Assembly (NCBI GenBank): GCA_000437675.1
Contig: FR901721.1
Coordinates: 1-12,100, forward strand
DNA: 12,100 bases
Origin: Prevotella sp. CAG:891
GTDB lineage: Bacteria; Bacteroidota; Bacteroidia; Bacteroidales; Bacteroidaceae
Direction: 5' to 3'
Shown here: piece by piece, positions 1-7,381 of the stretch
Layout: each line of letters begins with the position of its first letter
Numbering within the stretch: position 1 is the stretch's first letter
Notes under the pieces: model-generated
Database searches by the model: none
What the model was told of the DNA's origin: nothing
Seen by the model: only the letters and a program-made list of their open reading frames with translations
Translations under genes and position numbers: made by a program

Positions 1-2
1 TC

Positions 3-77
3 GCAAAAATGGGCTTTTTAAGGGACGACTACATAGCGTCACATACTGAGTTAGAATTCATAGATAGGTTAAAATAG
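3..77 (+). CDS. Possible 3' end of an unidentified reading frame
   Basis: One frame is open from the window edge for 24 codons and stops at TAG (75-77). The peptide contains GFLRDDYIASHTELEFIDRL, whose mixed charged and hydrophobic make-up looks protein-like. The family is not recognised and nothing else supports coding. About 100 bases lie between the stop and the strong terminator at 184-224, so the terminator could end this gene's transcript. Chance openness over 24 codons is quite possible. Confidence 0.2.
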   Translation, partial: AKMGFLRDDYIASHTELEFIDRLK

Positions 78-183
78 ATACTCGGGTAAGAAGGTTGTTA
101 AGGAAAGAATTATCGAGCTTTAGGCATTTCCGAGTAGTGTCTTTGCTCATGAGGGAAACACCCAAAAGGTGACCCGCATATTG
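78..183 (+). ncRNA. Possible structured RNA or 3' UTR upstream of a strong terminator
   Basis: This stretch has no usable reading frame and runs directly into the terminator at 184-224. An ACTCGG near 79-85 can pair with CCGAGT near 130-136, enclosing an A-rich loop, so a folded transcript is possible. No known RNA class was recognised: RNase P, tmRNA, SRP and 6S signature sequences were looked for and not seen. The 5' end may lie outside the window. It could equally be an untranslated tail of the preceding gene. Confidence 0.25.
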
Positions 184-224
184 GCGACTTCGATGATGGG
201 AATCATTGAAGTCGCATTTTTTTT
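184..224 (+). terminator. Strong intrinsic terminator
   Basis: GCGACTTCGATGAT (184-197) pairs with ATCATTGAAGTCGC (202-215): 14 bp including one G-T wobble, closing a GGGA tetraloop. An A and eight T residues follow (217-224). It ends a transcript from upstream; no gene follows for more than 1 kb. Confidence 0.85.
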
Positions 225-500
225 ATTCGTACAGACAGAAATTCTGGCTTTTATTATTGTTCTGTAGAGTTTTGCGTAAACCTTGGGTCAGTAGTAATAG
301 GTGTGGAATAGTAGCATTTAGGTGAGGCATAGCATTGCTGCTTCGTACGTTTTGATAATCAGCATGAGATAAAAAGTTATATCCCGATTTCATTTTTTTT
401 CGCGTGTGGAAAATGCGCGGAAGTGCCCGTAGATAAAGGGTTCGATGCCGATTTTAGGGTGTGGAAAACTTTCGTGGTGCGATATTAGGCGACGAAAAAA

Positions 501-533
501 TTTGGATTTCGGGGTGTGTGCGTTGTATCTTTG
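501..533 (+). promoter_or_regulatory. Bacteroidota-type promoter inside the left repeat
   Basis: TTTG at 501-504 and TATCTTTG at 526-533 are separated by 21 bp, fitting the Bacteroidota sigma-ABfr consensus. The element is conserved in the inverted copy at 8941-8973. Transcription would start near 540 and run through the tandem units, the boxA-like motif and the hairpin toward the DUF6242 gene at 1311. Whether it really drives that gene is unknown. Confidence 0.6.
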
Positions 534-694
534 CAATAGCGAAGTCAGGCTGCACCTCAGCATAGCCTTGAGAGCAAGCTCTCATCGCTCTGCATTCGGT
601 TTGCACTGACATTGCATCCGCGAAGTCAGGCTTCACCTCAGCATAGCTCTTGAGAGCAAGCTCTCATCGCTCTGCATTCGGTTTGCACCGACAT
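531..694 (+). repeat. Two tandem copies of an 82-bp unit
   Basis: Unit 1 (531-612) and unit 2 (613-694) both begin TTGCA and differ by a few substitutions and a one-base indel. A third TTGCA follows at 695. Each unit carries a near-palindromic TGAGAGCAAGCTCTCA and the sequence TCTGCATTCGGTTTGCAC. The inverted repeat copy at 8748-9096 lacks both units, so they appear to be inserted into or expanded within this copy. A truncated inverted copy of the unit lies at about 12064-12100. The function is unknown. Confidence 0.85.
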
Positions 695-787
695 TGCAAT
701 AACAATAAAGGTTGCACTGCTGCATTGATAAGTTGCACATGAGCCTTGACAGATGAAAAAACAGTATTCCTTATTGATTCATTCAGC

Positions 788-836
788 GTTCTTTGACATT
801 TTGTTACAACAGAAAGTAAGACAGGTAGGCCTGTCT
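788..836 (+). promoter_or_regulatory. boxA-like motif followed by a perfect hairpin
   Basis: GTTCTTTGACA (788-798) resembles the boxA antitermination element of rRNA leaders (consensus TGCTCTTTAACA). AGACAGG (819-825) pairs with CCTGTCT (830-836) around a TAGG loop. Both sit in the 55-bp stretch that is identical in the inverted copy (8799-8853). No T-run follows, so this is not an intrinsic terminator. An antitermination role is inference only. Confidence 0.4.
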
Positions 837-887
837 AAAACCCGGGATGCGTTGTTGAGTTTTACCACACGATTTTGCGACTGAGTC

Positions 888-1310
888 AAAACCTTGGCTC
901 AACAAGAAAACTTAAAAACCAAAGAAAACTAACTGAAAAATACTGCCAATCAAGATTTTGTGCGTACTTTTGCAAGTTAGTAAGTTAGTCGTGGTATAGA
1001 ATGGCACTTTGCTGAAAACAAGTGGCAGGGTTGTGCGTTGCTGTTTTGGCTGCATGCACTTAGCCTTACCTTCTGTTACCACGGCAGAATAATTAATGCA
1101 TACACCGGCTTGCCAACGTGGTGTAAAAATAGAAATTCGGGCGTCGGTGTCGGTCGGGATAATGGGCTGAATGGATGATGGATTCAGATGAATAGCCTTG
1201 ATTATCATCTGTTTGGCTGTAAGGAAACAAGGATTGATTTATCTGAACTTGCACGACGCATTGCCTATACCCCGGTTGAATAAAATACAGTTTACTCCTA
1301 TTACCCTAAT
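888..1310 (+). promoter_or_regulatory. Long leader upstream of the DUF6242 gene
   Basis: This 420-bp stretch lies between the left repeat and the first cluster gene. TACTTTTG at 965-972 matches the -7 element and TGCAAG follows it, but no TTTG occurs at the proper distance upstream, so the promoter call is weak. If it is used, the leader would be about 330 nt long. A 98-codon minus-strand reading frame (912-1208) looks like chance. No riboswitch class was recognised, and the bases just before the ATG are not purine-rich. Confidence 0.3.
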
Positions 1311-2702
1311 ATGAAAAAATCATCCTTTTTTGCTCTTTTGCTGAGCTTGATTCTGAACATAGCTTTTGTGGGTTGCGATACCAGCAATGATGTGGATTAC
1401 GAGCTCTCGCGCGACTGTTTGGTTTCGGGCGTGATTATGGGAAATTTGCAGCGTACGCTCCACACGCTCAGTTCAAAGGGCGAGGACAGTACTTATGTCG
1501 TAACTGTGACGGGAACGATGTATCCCATGCATATAGATCAGAAGAATAACCTGATTTTCAATCTCGATTCGCTGCCCGTTGGTACCGATGTGTCGAAAGT
1601 AACCTTTTCTACTTTCAACGCTTCGGGTACCGGTTCGCTGAAGAGTATGATAACGGGTAAGGATACCGTGTTTGTGGCATCCGACAGTACCGATTTTACC
1701 GTACCGCGCGTACTCACAGTTTATTCTGCCGGCGCCAAATTTAGCCGTCAGTATACCATTGATATTCGCGTGCATCGCGAAGAAGCCGACACTTTTGCCT
1801 GGCAAACCGTTAGTGAGGGAGCTGCAAACAATGCGGCTGCCCATTATACCGAAAGCCGTGCAGTGGTATGTGGTAAGCAGCTCCTGGTGTTTGGTAAAAC
1901 GCAGACCGGAACTGCCGAAGTTGTTGTTTCATCTACTGAAACGCCCGATTTCAGCCGCAGTCAGCAGCTCAATGCCCCCATTCTTGTAGAATCTGTACAG
2001 TACTTTGCCGGAAAACTCTATGCGCTCAACGGCACTCGCCTCATGACAGCCTCTGCCGATGCACCTGCTGTTTGGACGCCCGTTGAAGGTACTCCCGACC
2101 TGACAGTACTGGCGGGCGCAGGCACCGACAGCCTTTATGCTGTTCATGGAAATAGCCTGTTTGCTACAGCTAATGGAACCGTGTGGGTGGCCAGTTCGAT
2201 GGAAGAAGGCAACTCTTTGCCTACAGAAAATATCTGCGCTTCGCTGCAGAAATCACGTGTTGACGAATCGTACGAAAGCGTGATTCTGACGGGAACGCGT
2301 GAAGGTAAAGCCAGTGTTTGGAGACGCGACATTGACCGCAAGGGTGACTATGTTTACCTCTGGATTAACCTGCCTCAAACCGAGGAGTTGGGCAAGTATG
2401 CCTGCCCCGTTTTAACCCATACCACTCTCATTTCTTACGACGATGCTGTAGTACTTACAGGTCTTACTGCCGAGGGTGAAGTAGCTCCTTTCTATGTGAG
2501 CCGCGATTATGGACGCACCTGGCGCCCCAACGACATGAAGCATCCGGCTATGCCCCAAAGCACTTCGTTGGCCGTAGCCGTTGATGCCGACCATTACGTT
2601 TGGGTGGTGTGCAGCGGAACAGGCAATGTATATAAAGGCCGCATCAACCGTTTGGGATGGGCACAGGAAGATACCCGTTTCGACCGCAGTGTGCGTCGGT
2701 GA
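1311..2702 (+). CDS. DUF6242-type surface lipoprotein with a propeller-like C-terminal half
   Basis: The 463-residue product starts with a lipoprotein signal peptide (MKKSSFFALLLSLILNIAF) and a lipobox ending at Cys22 (VGC). The next residues, DTSND, are acidic and polar, resembling the lipoprotein export signal that sends Bacteroidota lipoproteins to the cell surface. Residues about 35-155 form a beta-rich domain. From about 160 onward there are repeated beta blades with a perfect Asp-box, SRDYGRTW (397-404), typical of sialidase/BNR-like beta-propellers. This architecture fits Bacteroidota DUF6242 proteins, whose function is unknown. No sialidase catalytic set is evident, so an enzyme call is not justified. 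It is the first gene of the envelope cluster, 114 nt before the DUF6089 gene, with no terminator between them. The family call is from memory of the architecture. Confidence 0.75.
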   Translation: MKKSSFFALLLSLILNIAFVGCDTSNDVDYELSRDCLVSGVIMGNLQRTLHTLSSKGEDSTYVVTVTGTMYPMHIDQKNNLIFNLDSLPVGTDVSKVTFSTFNASGTGSLKSMITGKDTVFVASDSTDFTVPRVLTVYSAGAKFSRQYTIDIRVHREEADTFAWQTVSEGAANNAAAHYTESRAVVCGKQLLVFGKTQTGTAEVVVSSTETPDFSRSQQLNAPILVESVQYFAGKLYALNGTRLMTASADAPAVWTPVEGTPDLTVLAGAGTDSLYAVHGNSLFATANGTVWVASSMEEGNSLPTENICASLQKSRVDESYESVILTGTREGKASVWRRDIDRKGDYVYLWINLPQTEELGKYACPVLTHTTLISYDDAVVLTGLTAEGEVAPFYVSRDYGRTWRPNDMKHPAMPQSTSLAVAVDADHYVWVVCSGTGNVYKGRINRLGWAQEDTRFDRSVRR

Positions 2703-2816
2703 TTCCTTTTGGGCACCGGTAGGAGCTACAACCTTCGAAGTTTAGCTTTATACTGTGCGTGCCATCCTTCAAACTGTTAGCATTTTAAGCAACCTCCCAC
2801 TTCATTTCCTATCATC

Positions 2817-3491
2817 ATGCGCTATTTAATCTGTCTGTTAGCCCTCGTTTGCAGTCTGCACGCCGCAGCGCAAAACGACGAAACCGTTTACCGTCTGGAA
2901 TTAGGCGGAGGTGTGGGTATGGGGCTGAACCTGACAGATGTGGATGGGAAAATTGGATTGGCCGCAGCGGCAGTAGCCCGTTTCCCGCTCAATCCCCGCA
3001 TGGCCGTAAAGGCACAGTTCAGCTATTCGCAGATAAAAGGTGCAACCGATGGCATAAAGAATTTTTACCCCATCGATCCCTCACAGCCCGGTTCCGATCG
3101 CCTGCACTACGAAGTGAGCGACGGCATTTACGACCTTTCAGCACTCTACGAACTTCATTTCCTGCCCTATGGATATGTGCGCGACTACAAAGGATATTCT
3201 CGTATCGTTCCTTATCTCCAAATGGGCTTTGGATTGACCTACGGACCGGCGGGCAAAGCTTTCAGCGCCAACATACCTTTAGGTTTTGGCGTAAAGTATA
3301 AAGTAGCTCCGCGCTTGAACTTAGGGCTCGACTGGCTGATGCACTTCAGCCTGTCTGATAAACTCGACGGACTCGATGCCCCCTTGGGTATTAAATCATC
3401 CGGTTTCCGAAATAAAGACCATTACTCGGCCCTGACCCTGACTTTGACGTACGACCTCAATCCGCGTTGCCCCACCTGCAATCGTGATTAA
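2817..3491 (+). CDS. DUF6089-type outer-membrane beta-barrel protein
   Basis: The 224-residue protein has a Sec signal peptide (MRYLICLLALVCSLHAAAQ, cleavage near residue 19). The mature part alternates hydrophobic and polar residues with many Gly and aromatic positions (for example LELGGGVGMGLNLT, LQMGFGLTYGPAG, LTLTLTYDLNP), as in a small 8- to 10-stranded barrel. DUF6089 proteins are commonly encoded beside uppS and bamA in Bacteroidota, and this location fits. The C-terminus is unusual: after the last strand it continues NPRCPTCNRD, with a CPTC pair that might form a disulfide or bind metal. No enzymatic motif is visible. The function is unknown; a role in envelope assembly or as a structural porin-like protein is inference from neighbours. 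Confidence 0.75.
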   Translation: MRYLICLLALVCSLHAAAQNDETVYRLELGGGVGMGLNLTDVDGKIGLAAAAVARFPLNPRMAVKAQFSYSQIKGATDGIKNFYPIDPSQPGSDRLHYEVSDGIYDLSALYELHFLPYGYVRDYKGYSRIVPYLQMGFGLTYGPAGKAFSANIPLGFGVKYKVAPRLNLGLDWLMHFSLSDKLDGLDAPLGIKSSGFRNKDHYSALTLTLTYDLNPRCPTCNRD

Positions 3492-3621
3492 GCAGCTTTG
3501 TCATCGTTCTGTCAGGTTAGTTCCCTCCGGAACCGTACAGTCTGTTTTGCGAAAACAGCAACAGTCCAGTTCACACAAACTATAATCGCCACTACAGCGC
3601 AGTACCGATTCATTATAGCTT
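3492..3621 (+). promoter_or_regulatory. Intergenic leader of uppS with two small hairpins
   Basis: GTTCC (3520-3524) pairs with GGAAC (3529-3533) around CTCC. CTGTTTT (3542-3548) pairs with AAAACAG (3552-3558) around GCG. Neither is followed by a T-run, so neither looks like a terminator. They may be mRNA-processing or stability elements, or may be incidental. No consensus promoter was found, so uppS is probably co-transcribed with the upstream gene. Confidence 0.25.
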
Positions 3622-4356
3622 ATGCAAACTCACTCTTCAAGCATTCCAACCCACATTGCCATCATCATGGACGGCAACGGACGATGGGCCAAAGCGCGCG
3701 GAATGAACCGCAGCATGGGTCACCAGCAGGGTGTGGTAGCCGTTCGCGAAATCACCACGGCTTGCTCAAATCTCGGCGTGAAATACCTTACGCTCTACAC
3801 CTTTTCGACCGAAAACTGGAACCGGCCGGCCGACGAAGTAGCCGCATTGATGTCGCTTATCCTGACCTCGCTCGAAGAGGAGTTGTTTATGAAGAACAAC
3901 GTTAAATTGCGCATCATCGGTGATCTCAGCCGTGTGCCCGACGTAGTGAAACAGTCGATACTCGGACTGCAGGAACGCACCGCAGTCAATACCGGCATGA
4001 CGATGGTTATAGCCCTGAGCTATAGTTCACGTTGGGAAATTACCGACACTGTCAAGCGCATCGCAGCCGAAGTCGCAGCCGGAAGTATCAAACCCGAAGA
4101 AATTACCGAACAACTCATATCGAGTCGTCTTGCCACTTCGTTCATGCCCGATCCCGATTTGCTGATTCGCACCGGAGGCGAAATGCGTCTGAGCAATTAC
4201 CTGCTCTGGCAATGCGCCTACACTGAGTTTTATTTCTGCGATACTTATTGGCCCGACTTCCACGAAGCCGATTTGCTCAAAGCCATCGAGTGGTTCAATC
4301 GTCGCGAACGCCGTTTCGGCAAGACGAGCGAACAGGTTGAAGCGCAAAAACCTTGA
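3622..4356 (+). CDS. uppS: Isoprenyl transferase (undecaprenyl diphosphate synthase)
   Basis: This cytosolic/peripheral enzyme condenses farnesyl diphosphate with successive isopentenyl diphosphates in cis to give the C55 polyprenyl diphosphate that, once dephosphorylated, carries peptidoglycan and surface-glycan units. At 244 residues it has the usual length. The signature HIAIIMDGNGRWA (11-23) holds catalytic Asp17 (equivalent to E. coli Asp26). FSTENWNRP (61-69) follows, and residues 177-197 carry the C-terminal signature with PDLLIRTGGE and RLSNYLLWQ, including the arginines that bind the isopentenyl diphosphate. ALSYSSRWEI (131-140) replaces the NYGGR-type segment of proteobacteria, as is normal in Bacteroidota. 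The start at 3622 leaves a ten-residue lead before the first motif. A location between the DUF6089 gene and bamA is the usual Bacteroidota arrangement. Confidence 0.95.
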   Translation: MQTHSSSIPTHIAIIMDGNGRWAKARGMNRSMGHQQGVVAVREITTACSNLGVKYLTLYTFSTENWNRPADEVAALMSLILTSLEEELFMKNNVKLRIIGDLSRVPDVVKQSILGLQERTAVNTGMTMVIALSYSSRWEITDTVKRIAAEVAAGSIKPEEITEQLISSRLATSFMPDPDLLIRTGGEMRLSNYLLWQCAYTEFYFCDTYWPDFHEADLLKAIEWFNRRERRFGKTSEQVEAQKP

Positions 4357-4390
4357 GCCATACAGTTTTAGCCCATCCGTTTTTTCCACT

Positions 4391-4453
4391 ATCGTAAGCT
4401 ATCATGATGCAATCGTAAGTCATCATGTTGCTGACGTAAGCCACAAACGCTAT
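4391..4453 (+). repeat. 21-bp tandem repeat, three degenerate copies, between uppS and bamA
   Basis: CGTAAG recurs at 4393, 4414 and 4435, exactly 21 bp apart. The first two units (4391-4411 and 4412-4432) also share ATCATG-TGC; the third (4433-4453) keeps only its start. Twenty-one bp is two helical turns, so the copies would sit on one DNA face, as protein-binding sites often do. They lie 30-90 bp before the bamA start. An operator role is inference; replication slippage is an alternative. Confidence 0.55.
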
Positions 4454-4481
4454 ACATTAGCCCCTCTCACTAATCCTTTTC

Positions 4482-7112
4482 ATGCTGCAAATGAACAGTT
4501 CACGCATCTTGACCCTGCTGCTCGCCCTCGCTGCAACGCTGAGTATGCAGGCACAAACAGACAACACAACGAAAATTGCACCCGATATCAATTATACCGC
4601 CAATCACCAACGCTACGAATTGGGCGGAGTGGTTATTGACGGTGTAAAAAACTACGACAATGATTACCTTCTGAGCATTTCGGGGCTGAATGTCGGACAG
4701 ATTTACGAAGTGCCCGGACCCGATATCAGCGATGCCGTACGCCGTTTTTGGGAGCAAAAGGCTTTCTCTAATGTACAAGTAACCGCCGACAGCATCGTAG
4801 GAAATAAAATTTTCCTGCACTTCACCCTCACCGCCTTACCTCGCATATCGAGTATCAAGTATAGCGGTGTAAAAAAGTCGGAACGCGAGGACTGCGAAAA
4901 AATTATCGGATTGCAGCCCGGTATGCAAATCAACACCGACATTATCGACCGCGCCAAACATTATATTAAAAAGCACTTCGAAGAAAAAGGATTTAAAAAC
5001 TGCGAAGTCAATATTGTGCAGCGCGAAGACGTAACCGGTGACAACCGCGTACTCGTCGACATCGACATCAATAAAAACGAAAAAATCAAAGTCAGGAAAA
5101 TCTTCATCACCGGCGCCAAGCCCGAACACGTACGCAAACTCAAGAAAGCGATGAAGAAAACCCACGAAAAAAGTTTCGTAAACATCTTCCGCTCCAAGAA
5201 GTTCCTGGCCGACAAATATGAAGAAGATAAAGGCTTGCTCGTTGAAAAACTCAATTCATGGGGTTATCGCGACGCCCGCATCATTTCCGACAGCGTACAA
5301 TCCATCGACGACAAACACGTAAATGTATACCTCGACGTTTATGAGGGAACAAAGTATTATGTCCGCAACATCTCGTGGGTAGGAAATACCGTCTACAATT
5401 CCGACCTTCTGGAACGCGTGTTGCAAATGAAGAAAGGCGACGTCTATAACCAGACACAAATGAACGAACGCCTTTATCAAGACGAAGACGCCATCGGTAA
5501 CCTGTATTACAACAATGGTTACGTGTTCTACAACCTCGACCCCATTGAAATCAATATCGACGGCGACTCCATCGACCTTGAAATGCGTATCCGCGAAGGA
5601 CGTCAGGCCACCTTCAACCACGTTCGCATCGCAGGCAACGACCGCGTTTATGAAAACGTCATTCGCCGCGAACTTCGAACCAAGCCCGGCGACCTCTTCT
5701 CGATGGAAAGCATCAAGCGTTCGCTGCAGGATTTGGCCCAAATGAACCAGTTCGACCCCGAAGCCCTGCAAAGCGAAATATTCCAGAATATCAAGCCCGA
5801 TCAGGTGACAGGAACCGTCGACCTCACCTATCCCCTCACCACCAAAGGCGGTGACCAAATTGAACTCTCAGCCGGTTGGGGACAAACAGGTATTGTAGGT
5901 CGTGTCGGATTAAAGTTCACCAACTTCAGCGTACAGAACCTCTTTAGCGGAGGTGCCAAGCGAGCCGGATTCATTCCTCAGGGCGACGGACAAACCCTTT
6001 CGCTCCAGGTGCAAACCAATGGTACCTATTACCAAAACTACTCGCTCTCGTTCCTCGAACCCTGGTTAGGAGGTAAGCGACCGAATCAGCTCTCTTTCTC
6101 AATCTTCTACAGTAAGCAGAGCGATATCAACTCCAACTACATTAACCAGAATTATTACAACAACTATTATAATTACCTCTACGGAACCGGTGTCAACTCC
6201 AACTACTACACCGACGCCTACGACCCCGGCAAATACGTAAAGATGCTCGGTGTCAGCCTCGGTTTTGGTAAGCGTCTGCGTTGGCCCGACGACTATTTCA
6301 CCTTCATGGCCGAATTGTCGTACACCCGCTACATGCTCAAGTCATGGCAGTACTTCCTCATCACCAATGGTAATTGTAACAACATCAACCTCTCGCTCTC
6401 GCTGCAGCGCAACTCAACTGACCACCCCTTCTATCCCCGAAAGGGTTCAGAGTTCCTCTTCCAAGTAACAGCCACGCCTCCCTATTCATTGTGGGACGGC
6501 CGCAACTACAAGAACTTGGCCACCGACAGCCGCAGCGCCAACTTCCAGAAAGAGACGCAAGAGAAATACCGCTGGATTGAATACCACAAGTGGAAACTCA
6601 AATTCCGCAACTTCACCGCCCTTGCCGGCGTAGTCAAAGCGCCCGTGCTCATGACCCGTGTTGAATTTGGTATCCTTGGTGCTTACAACCAGCATAAAAA
6701 GTCACCCTTCGAAACCTACTACGTCGGTGGTGACGGTATGTCGGGTTATTCATCGGGCTACGCCACCGAAACCATCGGTCTTCGTGGTTACGACAACGGT
6801 GCCCTTGCCGGTAACTCAGCCCCCGATGCCTACGCTTATAGCCGCATGACCCTCGAGCTCCGCTATCCGCTCATGCTCGAATCGTCCACCTCTATTTTCG
6901 CCCTCGCATTCCTCGAAGGCGGTAATGCATGGACCGATGTCAAGAAATTCAACCCCTTCAACATGAAGCGTTCAGCCGGTGTTGGTGTCCGCATTCTGTT
7001 GCCCATGGTTGGTTTGATGGGTATCGACTGGGCATACGGTTTCCAGAAATACGTCAACGGAACCAAGGCCGGTGGATCACAGTTCCACTTCATTATCGGT
7101 CAGGAATTCTAA
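4482..7112 (+). CDS. bamA: Outer-membrane protein assembly factor BamA
   Basis: BamA is the outer-membrane Omp85 protein that folds and inserts beta-barrel proteins. ATG4482 gives 876 residues; ATG4491 (Met4) gives a cleaner signal peptide (MNSSRILTLLLALAATLSMQA, cleavage before QTDN) and may be the true start. Five POTRA domains follow at about 45-118, 119-199, 201-289, 290-371 and 374-452, each opening with a pattern like VVIDGVKNYD, IKYSGVKKS, IFITGAK, ISWVGNTVY and VRIAGNDRVY. The barrel occupies about 455-876. IGLRGYDNG, with Arg768-Gly769-Tyr770, is the loop-6 VRGF/Y-type motif that anchors inside the barrel. The C-terminus is GQEF, ending in the terminal Phe typical of barrels. An Asn/Tyr-rich segment at 547-580 probably forms an extracellular loop. 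A terminator at 7171-7208 follows. Confidence 0.95.
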   Translation: MLQMNSSRILTLLLALAATLSMQAQTDNTTKIAPDINYTANHQRYELGGVVIDGVKNYDNDYLLSISGLNVGQIYEVPGPDISDAVRRFWEQKAFSNVQVTADSIVGNKIFLHFTLTALPRISSIKYSGVKKSEREDCEKIIGLQPGMQINTDIIDRAKHYIKKHFEEKGFKNCEVNIVQREDVTGDNRVLVDIDINKNEKIKVRKIFITGAKPEHVRKLKKAMKKTHEKSFVNIFRSKKFLADKYEEDKGLLVEKLNSWGYRDARIISDSVQSIDDKHVNVYLDVYEGTKYYVRNISWVGNTVYNSDLLERVLQMKKGDVYNQTQMNERLYQDEDAIGNLYYNNGYVFYNLDPIEINIDGDSIDLEMRIREGRQATFNHVRIAGNDRVYENVIRRELRTKPGDLFSMESIKRSLQDLAQMNQFDPEALQSEIFQNIKPDQVTGTVDLTYPLTTKGGDQIELSAGWGQTGIVGRVGLKFTNFSVQNLFSGGAKRAGFIPQGDGQTLSLQVQTNGTYYQNYSLSFLEPWLGGKRPNQLSFSIFYSKQSDINSNYINQNYYNNYYNYLYGTGVNSNYYTDAYDPGKYVKMLGVSLGFGKRLRWPDDYFTFMAELSYTRYMLKSWQYFLITNGNCNNINLSLSLQRNSTDHPFYPRKGSEFLFQVTATPPYSLWDGRNYKNLATDSRSANFQKETQEKYRWIEYHKWKLKFRNFTALAGVVKAPVLMTRVEFGILGAYNQHKKSPFETYYVGGDGMSGYSSGYATETIGLRGYDNGALAGNSAPDAYAYSRMTLELRYPLMLESSTSIFALAFLEGGNAWTDVKKFNPFNMKRSAGVGVRILLPMVGLMGIDWAYGFQKYVNGTKAGGSQFHFIIGQEF

Positions 7113-7170
7113 GCAGCGTATAACCGTCAGGTCCCATTTCGTACCGGCGTTTTCATTCAAGTAAATCCCA

Positions 7171-7208
7171 ACGGCAGGCGCAGCCTTACCTACGCCTGCC
7201 GTTTTTTT
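7171..7208 (+). terminator. Intrinsic terminator after bamA
   Basis: ACGGCAGGCG (7171-7180) pairs with CGCCTGCCGT (7193-7202) around a 12-nt loop, followed by a run of T to 7208. It lies 59 nt after the bamA stop and would separate most bamA transcripts from the OmpH genes. Confidence 0.85.
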
Positions 7209-7381
7209 AAAAAACATAGCTTCGGAACAACCCGCTTTTTCTCATCACTAACTTCATCAAGAGCCTGGCGGAACTCAAGTCCCCTAAGCCCGTTGAAGTA
7301 GTTACCTGCCGGCCAATAAAGAAGCCGGAAAGGAAAAATGCGATACACATTGTCAAACAACTCCTAAAACCTATACGCCAC

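Larger units (their letters stand above)
378..887 (+). repeat. Dispersed complex repeat, left copy (inverted relative to 8748-9096)
   Basis: This block matches the reverse complement of 8748-9096 over its whole length, except for an extra segment of about 164 bp (531-694) found only here. Perfect runs include 32 bp (479-510 against 8964-8995) and 55 bp (782-836 against 8799-8853); elsewhere there are scattered substitutions. Similarity ends sharply at both edges. In order it contains two TGTGGAAAA motifs (405-413, 460-468), a Bacteroidota promoter (501-533), the 82-bp tandem units, a boxA-like GTTCTTTGACA (788-798) and a hairpin (819-836). No transposase or convincing reading frame lies inside. 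It looks like a non-coding dispersed repeat or a copied leader region. Confidence 0.85.

Noticed and set aside
78..224. tracrRNA or other CRISPR-associated RNA
   Set aside because: A long partly paired RNA ending in a terminator raised the idea, but no repeat-spacer array or cas gene is in the window and no anti-repeat partner was found.
454..636. Minus-strand 60-codon frame, partly matching a plus-strand 64-codon frame at 8895-9089 (both include HPEIQIFSSPNIAP and KFSTP)
   Set aside because: The shared peptide follows simply from the inverted DNA repeat. The conserved bases include the opposite-strand promoter, the left frame runs through the tandem units, and the two frames differ completely outside the shared part.
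912..1208. Minus-strand 98-codon frame
   Set aside because: No recognisable motif, signal peptide or promoter, and unconvincing composition. It lies in the leader of the DUF6242 gene and is judged a chance frame.
5256..5858. Minus-strand 200-codon frame inside bamA
   Set aside because: It mirrors the strong codon bias of bamA, which is certain on the plus strand from its POTRA and barrel signatures. No independent family resemblance was seen.
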